Assembly (NCBI RefSeq): GCF_017592335.1
Contig: NZ_JACNMP010000025.1
Location: forward strand, 1-47,601
Origin: Pseudaestuariivita rosea
GTDB lineage: Bacteria; Pseudomonadota; Alphaproteobacteria; Rhodobacterales; Rhodobacteraceae
Direction: 5' to 3'
DNA: 47,601 nucleotides
Numbering within the stretch: the first letter of the stretch is position 1; each line of letters opens with the position of its first letter. Positions 41,249-47,601 of this stretch are shown piece by piece. Position numbers and translations under genes: made by a program. The notes under the pieces were generated by a model, which was given only the letters and a program-made list of their open reading frames with translations, was not told where the DNA came from and searched no databases.

Positions 41249-42104
41249 TCGGTATCACGATGAGGGGGTCAACTTCGGCCAACCTGACATTCAACGCGGC
41301 CCCCAGCAAGACCAGAAAGGCACTGATGTAAAGCCACATCAGCAACGCGATCACCGCCCCAAGCGATCCGTAAACCTGATTGTAACTGCCGAAATTCGCA
41401 AGATATTCCGAAAACCCATAGGATGCCACGGCCCACAGGATCACGACCAGAACGGACCCCGGCGTGATCCACGGCATTCTGTAATCTCGGTGATTGGGGC
41501 CGTAGCGATAGATGATCCCCAAACCGGCCAGCAAAACGCCGATCGCGGCAATCCAGCGGGTGGCGCTGAGGGCCTGCGCGGCAAAGGCGCCCTCGGGCAG
41601 AAAGGCCAGCACGATGGGCACCACAACCACCGCGCCCAGGGCCACCAATGCCGCCCCCATCAGGGCCGAGGTCAGCCAGAGGGCAGCGAAATAATGCCCG
41701 ATGCCAGACCGGTTCGGCACCACATAGATCGCGTTCAGCCCGCGCACCAGGGCACTGACCCCCTTGCGCGATGACCAGATCGCGGCTGAAATTGAGATAA
41801 CGGTCGCCCAGCCCAGCGTCTCGGTCGGTGCGCTGACAAGGGCGTTGACCTGACTGTCCAGCAAATCAAAGGCATCATCGGGGATGATCCCCTGCAACAG
41901 CCCCAGTTGCGCGTTCACCACCACTGGGTCGGCCCAGATGCTGAAAATCGCAATGACCGCAGCAATGCCGGGAAAGACCGCCAGAATAGCAAAAAAGGCC
42001 ACACCGGCCGAAATCAGGCTGATGTTCTTGTCGTTCATGTCGTTCCAGACGGCTGTGGCAACGCGCCATAACTGCGCCGGGGATTGGTTCAAAAGTAGTT
42101 TCAT
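41238..42104 (-). CDS. YihY/BrkB-family inner-membrane protein
   Basis: A 288-residue membrane protein with about six hydrophobic segments. It shows the family's LISAGVAFFAILAVFPGIAA (about 33-52), WSSRKGVSALVRGLNAIY and GSLGAVIALLMWLYISAFLV motifs. The role is unknown. It leads the ureF-ureG transcript and is divergent from tamA. Confidence 0.9.
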   Translation of the reverse strand: MKLLLNQSPAQLWRVATAVWNDMNDKNISLISAGVAFFAILAVFPGIAAVIAIFSIWADPVVVNAQLGLLQGIIPDDAFDLLDSQVNALVSAPTETLGWATVISISAAIWSSRKGVSALVRGLNAIYVVPNRSGIGHYFAALWLTSALMGAALVALGAVVVVPIVLAFLPEGAFAAQALSATRWIAAIGVLLAGLGIIYRYGPNHRDYRMPWITPGSVLVVILWAVASYGFSEYLANFGSYNQVYGSLGAVIALLMWLYISAFLVLLGAALNVRLAEVDPLIVIPNDT

Positions 42105-42264
42105 TCTGGTGCGCAGATTAGCCCGGTCAACAAAAGGCGCAAGTCAAAGACATTTGCGTGATCAGCCCTTTCCTGTCGCAGCGCCTGTGGTATTGAAGGG
42201 CTATTTGAAACTTAACGCATGATATCGGTGTTGGTTTCATGTCCCGGTTGGTCTGGAGCTTTCG

Positions 42265-44052
42265 TTGCGCACATTCCTTTTGATCCTGATGTTGGGTGCG
42301 CTGTTTGCCGGGGCGCCTGCTGTTGCGCAGGAACCACCGCAGGTCCGGTTTCAGATCGTTTCGGACGACAGCGATTTTCAGGACCTGATCGTGTCGGCAT
42401 CGCTGGTCAGCGCAATCCGGCGCGACAACAGCAACGCGGCACAGGATTACATTTCAGCAGCGCAGGCGGATTATAACCGCATTCTGGCAGCTCTTTATCA
42501 GGAAGGTTACTATGGTGCTGTGATCTCGATCCAGTTGGATGGGCGCGAGGCGGCTGAAATCGCCCCGCTTGGTGCCCCCGATCAGGTACGGGTGATCGTG
42601 CTGCGGATTGATCCAGGCCCCCGGTTCCGTTTTGGACAGACGCGGATCAGTCCCTTGGCATCCGATACCGATCTGCCGCCCGAATTCGCGCGCGGCCAGC
42701 GGGCACGGACGACCGCGATCAGGGACGCCGCGCAGGCCTCGGTCGAGGCATGGCGCAACGCGGGCCATGCCAAGGCTGAACCTGGCGGGCAGTCCATTGT
42801 TGCGCGGCACGACGAACGGCTGCTGGACGTTGATATTGGCATGGACCCCGGCCCGCAGTTGCGTTTCGGCAGCCTGATTATTCAGGGCAACGAACGGGTG
42901 CGCACCGAACGCATCCGCGAAATCGCTGCCCTGCCGGGCCGCGAGGTCTATTCGCCCCAGGAACTGGCGCAGGTGGCCGAACGGCTGCGGCGCACCGGCA
43001 CCTTCCGCATCGTGACCCTGACCGAGGCGGATGAACCCAACCCCGACGGCACGCTGGATATCACTGCACAGGTCAGCGAACAAAAGCGCCGCCGTCTGGG
43101 ATACGGGATCGAGGCCGAGGCGGACGAGGGCCTGGCGCTCAGCGCGTTCTGGCTGCATCGCAATCTGCTGGGCGGGGCCGAACGGCTGCGCATTGACGGC
43201 GAAATCAGCGGCATCGGCAGCGACACTGATCTGGATTATCGTCTGGGCGCCCGGTTCACACGCCCCGCCTTTCGCAATCCGGACATGGAGCTTTACCTTG
43301 AGGCAGAGCTGGAACAGCTGAATGAACCCGATTTCAGCACCCGCCAGTTTCAGGTCGGCGCGGGCGTGAACCGCTATCTGCGCCCCAATCTGCAATACAG
43401 TGTCGGCGTCGCGATACTGGGATCACGGGTCGAAGATGACCTGGGCACGCGCGACCAGCTGTTTCTGCTGTTTCCCTTCGACGGCGAATACGATCTGCGC
43501 AATGACCGGTTCAATCCAACGGCTGGCAGCTACGTCTCGGCCCAGATCACCCCCTATATTGGCGCGCAAGAGGGCGGAACGGGTGGCCGCCTTTACGGCG
43601 ACGGGCGCATCTATCGGGCACTGGGCGACACCACGGTCTTTGCCTTTCGCGGTCAGATCGGGTCGATCCTGGGGTCCGATGCTGAAAGCACTCCTGCAGA
43701 GTTTCTGTTCTATTCCGGCGGCGGCGGCACGGTGCGCGGGCAGGGATTTCAGTCGCTGGCCGTGGAACTGGGCGGTGGCGACCGGATCGGCGGGCGATCG
43801 TTTCTGGGCGGTGCCTTTGAACTGCGTCAGGGCATCACCGATCAGATCAGTCTGGTGGGGTTCTATGATGTGGGCTATATTGGTGCCGACAGCTTTCCGG
43901 GCGATGAGGGCGACTGGCACAGTGGTGCGGGCCTTGGGCTGCGCTATGAAACAGGGATCGGCCCGATCCGGCTGGATATCGGCGTTCCCGTCAGCGGACC
44001 TGAAGCCGAGTCGGATTTTCAGGTCTATATCGGGATAGGACAGGCGTTCTGA
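42265..44052 (+). CDS. tamA: TamA-like outer-membrane Omp85 protein
   Basis: A 595-residue protein with a signal peptide (residues 1-21, ending AVA). Three POTRA-type domains span about residues 25-270, and the C-terminal half is a 16-strand Omp85 barrel, with conserved LFLLFPFDGEYDLRNDRFNP and VRGQGFQSLAVELGG segments, ending in YIGIGQAF. It starts with TTG (GGAG 6 bases upstream). With TamB it inserts or transports outer-membrane proteins and lipids. Its stop overlaps the tamB start by one base. Confidence 0.92.
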   Translation: MRTFLLILMLGALFAGAPAVAQEPPQVRFQIVSDDSDFQDLIVSASLVSAIRRDNSNAAQDYISAAQADYNRILAALYQEGYYGAVISIQLDGREAAEIAPLGAPDQVRVIVLRIDPGPRFRFGQTRISPLASDTDLPPEFARGQRARTTAIRDAAQASVEAWRNAGHAKAEPGGQSIVARHDERLLDVDIGMDPGPQLRFGSLIIQGNERVRTERIREIAALPGREVYSPQELAQVAERLRRTGTFRIVTLTEADEPNPDGTLDITAQVSEQKRRRLGYGIEAEADEGLALSAFWLHRNLLGGAERLRIDGEISGIGSDTDLDYRLGARFTRPAFRNPDMELYLEAELEQLNEPDFSTRQFQVGAGVNRYLRPNLQYSVGVAILGSRVEDDLGTRDQLFLLFPFDGEYDLRNDRFNPTAGSYVSAQITPYIGAQEGGTGGRLYGDGRIYRALGDTTVFAFRGQIGSILGSDAESTPAEFLFYSGGGGTVRGQGFQSLAVELGGGDRIGGRSFLGGAFELRQGITDQISLVGFYDVGYIGADSFPGDEGDWHSGAGLGLRYETGIGPIRLDIGVPVSGPEAESDFQVYIGIGQAF

Positions 44053-47000
44053 TGCGATATCTGATTTTTATCCTGCTGCTGATCTGGCCCGCAACGCTTT
44101 GGGCGCAGCAGGACCGGTCTGACGAAGGCTTTCTGGTGCGTCTGATCGAAGATAATCTGTCCGGCGTCAGCCGTGAGGTCCGCCTGACCGGGTTTCGCGG
44201 TGCGCTCAGTTCTCAGGCCACATTGGATCGGCTGACCGTGGCCGATGATATCGGGATCTGGCTGACGATCGAGGACGCGACACTGAACTGGAACCGTCAG
44301 GCGCTGCTTTCGGGCGAACTGATTGTACAGGAACTGACCGCCGCGCGTATCATCCTGTCACGCTTTCCGCAGGCCGCCCCTACGGCGCCCTCGGCCGAGG
44401 CCACAGAGTTTTCCCTGCCCGAGTTGCCGGTTTCGGTCGATATTGATCTGATCCAGGCCGACCAGATCGTCATCGGTGCCCCCATTCTGGGGCAAGAGGC
44501 CCGCTTTTCGATCCGCGGCGCGACCGAACTGATCGGCGGGGCTGGTGAACTCAGCGTGCAGGCGCGGCGTACCGATGGCACCATCGGGCGCTTTGATCTG
44601 AATGTGGGGTATTCCAACGAAACCAATATGTTATCGGTTGCCCTGAACCTGCAAGAGGGTCGCCAGGGCCTGATATCCACGCTGGCAGGTTTGCATGGCG
44701 CGCCGTCTTTGTCATTGACCGCCCAGGGCGAAGGTCCGCTAGCCGATTTTGCCACCGACATCCGTCTGGCCACCGACGGACAACAGCGCCTGACGGGCAC
44801 CGTCGCGCTGCGCAACCGCGTGGGCGACACGCCGGATGCGCCCCCCACACAGGTCTTCAACGCCAATCTGAATGGCGATGTCGCGGTGTTGTTTGCCCCT
44901 GATTTTCGCCCGTTTTTCGGCCCCGATGTGCAGATGCAGGTCACTGGCGAACGCCTGCCGTCAGGTCGGATCACGCTGAATGATCTGCTGATTCAGGCCG
45001 CGGCGCTGCGTCTTTCCGGCCGCGCCGCCTTCAACCCCGATGGCTGGCCCGAGCTGCTGGAAATCGAAGGCCTGATCGCCGATCCGCGGGGCGGCAAGAC
45101 GCGCTTGCCCGTGGGCGGTGCGCCCTTGCTGATCGACCGCGCCAGCCTTCTAGTGCTTTATGATCAGACCCAGGGCGAAGGCTGGCTGGGCCGCATGGGT
45201 ATTGCAGGGGTCGAACACCCCGATGTCACGATCTCGGCCCTGACCTTGATCGGCGGGGGCACGATCCAGCCCGGCGACGCACAGACCATCGGACGTGTAT
45301 CAACCGATTTCAAATATGCCGCGCAACAGATGATCTTTCAGGACACCGCCCTGACCGCCGCCATCGGCCCCCAGATCGAAGGCCGCGCGGTGGTCAATCT
45401 GACCGAAGGCCAGGCGCTGCAGATCCCGGTTCTGACGGTGCAGGGGGCCGATTACAGCGCTTCGGGGCTGGTACAGGTGGGTCTGTTGGACGATGGCCTT
45501 CCCACAGATCTGAACCTGAATGTGACTTTTGAACGGTTGTCGCGCTTTTCACCACTGGTGGGCCGACCGGTGCAAGGCACGGCGCGTGCCAATCTTAGCG
45601 GCCGTGTCAGCCCGGTCAGCGGCGCCTTTGATCTGGGGTTTTGGGGTAACATTGACGATCTGCGTGTAGAGCAGCGCGATCTGAACCGCATCGTTGGCGG
45701 GCAGGTCACTATGGTGGGCAATGTCGAACGCTCGACCGAAGGCACGGCGATCGAAGGTCTGACCTTCAGCACGCCCAACCTGTCGGGCAGCCTGGAAGGT
45801 ACCCTGTCATCACAGACCAGTACCCTGACCTATCAGGCACGTCTGCGCGATGTGGGCGTCATCAGCCAGGAATTTTCCGGACCGGCGGTGATGAATGGCA
45901 CGGCCCTGGGGTTCGGAGAGGTCTGGCAGGTCAATGCGACCGCCAGCGGTCCCGGCAACGCGACGCTGCAGGTTCTGGGCGGGATCGCGACGGCAGGTAC
46001 CTTAGCGCTGAATGTCATCGGCGAAGGTCCATTGGCTGCCGTTAACCCCTTTATCGCGCCACGCAACCTGCAAGGCCGCGGTCGCGCCGAACTGGCCGTG
46101 AACGGCCCCGCGGCGCTGTCATCGCTTCTGGGCACAATCACGGTGTCGGGCGCGCGGCTGTCTGCGCCCACATATCGCACGGCGGTTGAAGACATAAATG
46201 CCACTGTCGAACTGGGCGGGTCGCAGGCGCGTGTGAACATGACTGGCAATGTCGAGGAGGGCGGGCAGGTGGCGGTCACCGGTCCCATCACGCTGAACGC
46301 ACCCTATCAGGCCGATCTTCAGATCAGGATCAGTGACGCGGTGATTATCGACCCGAATTTGTATGAAACCAGTCTGGCCGGAAATATCGCCTTTACCGGT
46401 CCGCTGGCCGGTGGCGCGCGGATTGCGGGGGCACTGACGCTTGGCCCTACGGAAATTCAGGTTCCCTCCAGCACGGTGACGACCATCGGTGCAATCCCGG
46501 ATGTCACCCATATCAATGAACCCCGCGCTGTGCGTGCCACGCGCCAGCGGGCGGGGCTTTTGCAGGCCGGTGCCAATGGCGGGCAGGCAGGCCCGGCCTA
46601 TCCGCTGGATCTGACCGTGCGCGCGCCGGGGCGTATTTTTATCCGCGGGCGTGGTCTTGATGCGGAACTGGGCGGTGAATTGCAGTTGACCGGCACAACG
46701 CAAAATGTGATCGCCAGCGGCCGGTTCGAACTGATCCGTGGCCGGCTGGACATTCTGCAACAGCGGTTCCAACTGGACGAAGGCTGGGCGCAGTTGCAGG
46801 GGGATTTCGACCCGGTGATCCGGCTGGTGGCGACGACCGAAACCGAAACCGGCACCGCCAGCATCGTGGTATCAGGCCTGGCCTCGGCGCCCGAGGTCAG
46901 CTTTGAATCCTCGCCTCCTTTGCCCCAGGACGAAATTCTGGCGCAGCTGTTTTTTGGCCGGAATATCGAAAGCCTGTCAGCCCTGCAGGCGTTGCAGCTT

Positions 47001-47291
47001 GCGTCCGCCGTGGCCACGCTGGCCGGGCAGGGCGATGGCGGCGTGGTCAGCCGCTTGCGCCAGAACATCGGGCTGGATGATCTTGACGTGACCTCGGATG
47101 CCGAAGGCAACACCGCAGTGCGTGCGGGCACCTATATCACGGAAAATATCTATACCGACGTCACGGTTGGATCGCAGGGCGATACCGAGATCAACCTGAA
47201 CCTGGATGTCACCGACAATATCACGGTCAAAGGCAGCGTTAATGACGATGGTGGCACCGGTATCGGGTTGTTTTTCGAGCGGGATTATTAG
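44052..47291 (+). CDS. tamB: TamB translocation/assembly protein
   Basis: A 1079-residue protein anchored by an N-terminal hydrophobic segment (YLIFILLLIWPATLWA). The long middle region consists of repetitive beta strands (AsmA/TamB-type groove). The C-terminal DUF490 domain has RGRGLDAELGGELQLTGTTQ (about 860-880), FDPVIRLVATTETETGTASI and a final GTGIGLFFERDY. It spans the periplasm as TamA's partner. The stop codon lies inside a GGGGGC/GCCCCC hairpin (47290-47306). Confidence 0.93.
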   Translation: MRYLIFILLLIWPATLWAQQDRSDEGFLVRLIEDNLSGVSREVRLTGFRGALSSQATLDRLTVADDIGIWLTIEDATLNWNRQALLSGELIVQELTAARIILSRFPQAAPTAPSAEATEFSLPELPVSVDIDLIQADQIVIGAPILGQEARFSIRGATELIGGAGELSVQARRTDGTIGRFDLNVGYSNETNMLSVALNLQEGRQGLISTLAGLHGAPSLSLTAQGEGPLADFATDIRLATDGQQRLTGTVALRNRVGDTPDAPPTQVFNANLNGDVAVLFAPDFRPFFGPDVQMQVTGERLPSGRITLNDLLIQAAALRLSGRAAFNPDGWPELLEIEGLIADPRGGKTRLPVGGAPLLIDRASLLVLYDQTQGEGWLGRMGIAGVEHPDVTISALTLIGGGTIQPGDAQTIGRVSTDFKYAAQQMIFQDTALTAAIGPQIEGRAVVNLTEGQALQIPVLTVQGADYSASGLVQVGLLDDGLPTDLNLNVTFERLSRFSPLVGRPVQGTARANLSGRVSPVSGAFDLGFWGNIDDLRVEQRDLNRIVGGQVTMVGNVERSTEGTAIEGLTFSTPNLSGSLEGTLSSQTSTLTYQARLRDVGVISQEFSGPAVMNGTALGFGEVWQVNATASGPGNATLQVLGGIATAGTLALNVIGEGPLAAVNPFIAPRNLQGRGRAELAVNGPAALSSLLGTITVSGARLSAPTYRTAVEDINATVELGGSQARVNMTGNVEEGGQVAVTGPITLNAPYQADLQIRISDAVIIDPNLYETSLAGNIAFTGPLAGGARIAGALTLGPTEIQVPSSTVTTIGAIPDVTHINEPRAVRATRQRAGLLQAGANGGQAGPAYPLDLTVRAPGRIFIRGRGLDAELGGELQLTGTTQNVIASGRFELIRGRLDILQQRFQLDEGWAQLQGDFDPVIRLVATTETETGTASIVVSGLASAPEVSFESSPPLPQDEILAQLFFGRNIESLSALQALQLASAVATLAGQGDGGVVSRLRQNIGLDDLDVTSDAEGNTAVRAGTYITENIYTDVTVGSQGDTEINLNLDVTDNITVKGSVNDDGGTGIGLFFERDY

Positions 47292-47330
47292 GGGGCGCTG
47301 CCCCCTCGGGCCTGGCGGCCCTCACCCCCG

Positions 47331-47353
47331 GAGTATTTTGTCCAAGAAGAAGG
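47331..47353 (+). repeat. GAGTATTT...CAAGAAGAAGG element, copy 2
   Basis: GAGTATTTTGTCCAAGAAGAAGG. It pairs as an inverted repeat with copy 3 at 47431-47453, which could form a long hairpin. It lies in the 185-base gap between tamB and the IS; that gap otherwise holds GC-rich sequence and no gene. Confidence 0.75.
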
Positions 47354-47430
47354 CATGAAGAGCACTCCCTGGGCTCTGCCCGTTCGGGCCTGAAACGCCC
47401 CCCGGGGAGCGTTTCCAGGACAACCCTCAC

Positions 47431-47453
47431 CCTTCTTCTTGGCAAAAATACTC
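47431..47453 (-). repeat. GAGTATTT...CAAGAAGAAGG element, copy 3 (inverted)
   Basis: Minus strand reads GAGTATTTTTGCCAAGAAGAAGG. Facing copy 2 at 77 bases distance, the two form an imperfect 23-bp inverted repeat. Confidence 0.75.
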
Positions 47454-47476
47454 AAATCCCGCCGTACGCAGCCCTA

Positions 47477-47601
47477 GAGCGTGATGAAATCGACCTGAAT
47501 CAAGGGGGATTCACATAGGCTTATTTTGCTGATTCACTGTCGCCGACCACAAGATGGAGGGCGAGCAGTGGGTAAGGCACTTTCGATGGACCTTCGGGAG
47601 A
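47477..47601 (+). mobile_element. IS630-family element, 5' end (partial)
   Basis: The mirror image of 1-125. The element starts after a TA (47475-47476) with GAGCGTGATGAAATCGACC and contains the leader and first codons of the transposase. It runs rightward out of the window. Confidence 0.75.
47568..47601 (+). CDS. IS630-family transposase, N-terminal fragment
   Basis: GTG start with GGAGG 7 bases upstream (47556-47560); reads VGKALSMDLRE. Identical to the fragment at the left end, and cut by the window edge. Confidence 0.65.
   Translation, partial: MGKALSMDLRE

Noticed and set aside
42454-43395. A 313-codon minus-strand frame opposite tamA
   Set aside because: Shadow frame; the Omp85 protein on the plus strand is well supported.

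Overview
The window is a 47.6 kb GC-rich stretch from an alphaproteobacterium of the Rhodobacterales, most likely a marine Roseobacter-group (Roseobacteraceae) organism. The evidence is a complete RcGTA-type gene transfer agent (GTA) cluster followed directly by cysE, a chpT/DUF3553 pair, an olsB-olsA pair, a pyruvate dehydrogenase operon whose E1-beta subunit carries its own lipoyl domain, a ppx-rlmE pair, and perfect CtrA boxes. Both termini are the same 5' end of an IS630-family element, in inverted orientation (positions 1-127 and 47475-47601, each including the TA target dinucleotide). The window therefore looks like a whole contig that stops where it meets a multicopy insertion sequence.

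Layout. 1-8.2 kb: LysE-type exporter, DUF5063 protein, Stf0-type sulfotransferase, PCu(A)C copper chaperone with a small partner, a HExxH secreted protein, rpmB, an OmpA-domain protein, then a structured leader, a YjhX (TopAI)-like toxin with a GNAT partner, a second GNAT and a DegT-type aminotransferase. 8.25-22.5 kb: the GTA cluster, genes g1 to g15, all on the plus strand. Its upstream region has two tandem perfect TTAA-N7-TTAA CtrA boxes, a palindrome, a sigma70-type promoter and then a strong intrinsic terminator before g1. 22.5-28.6 kb: cysE, an AT-rich secreted orphan, and pdhA-pdhB-(small membrane protein)-pdhC. 28.8-31.6 kb: chpT, DUF3553, olsB-olsA, tRNA-Gly. 31.6-37.2 kb: a minus-strand one-carbon/corrinoid cluster (methyltransferase, ASKHA/2Fe-2S corrinoid activator, small secreted protein, methyltetrahydrofolate methyltransferase, MetF-like reductase, small 'virulence factor' protein). 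37.4-39.3 kb: ppx/gppA and rlmE. 39.4-42.1 kb: an orphan, ureG, ureF and a YihY/BrkB-type membrane protein. 42.3-47.3 kb: tamA-tamB.

How the parts work together. The GTA genes encode a complete small-phage-like particle (terminase, portal, protease, capsid, connectors, tail, baseplate hub, peptidase, receptor-binding megaprotein) that would package host DNA. The CtrA boxes at its promoter and the ChpT phosphotransferase 20 kb away point to direct control by the CckA-ChpT-CtrA relay, and the leader terminator suggests a second, attenuation-type checkpoint. The corrinoid cluster would move methyl groups onto tetrahydrofolate and oxidise them; two of its proteins share an unusual Gly-Gly-polyArg C-terminus. 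Four copies of a ~80-105 bp palindromic repeat and three copies of a GAGTATTT...CAAGAAGAAGG element sit in intergenic gaps.

The best candidates for something undescribed are the CtrA-box plus leader-terminator arrangement of the GTA promoter, the structured RNA/terminator ahead of the YjhX-type toxin, and the shared poly-Arg tails.
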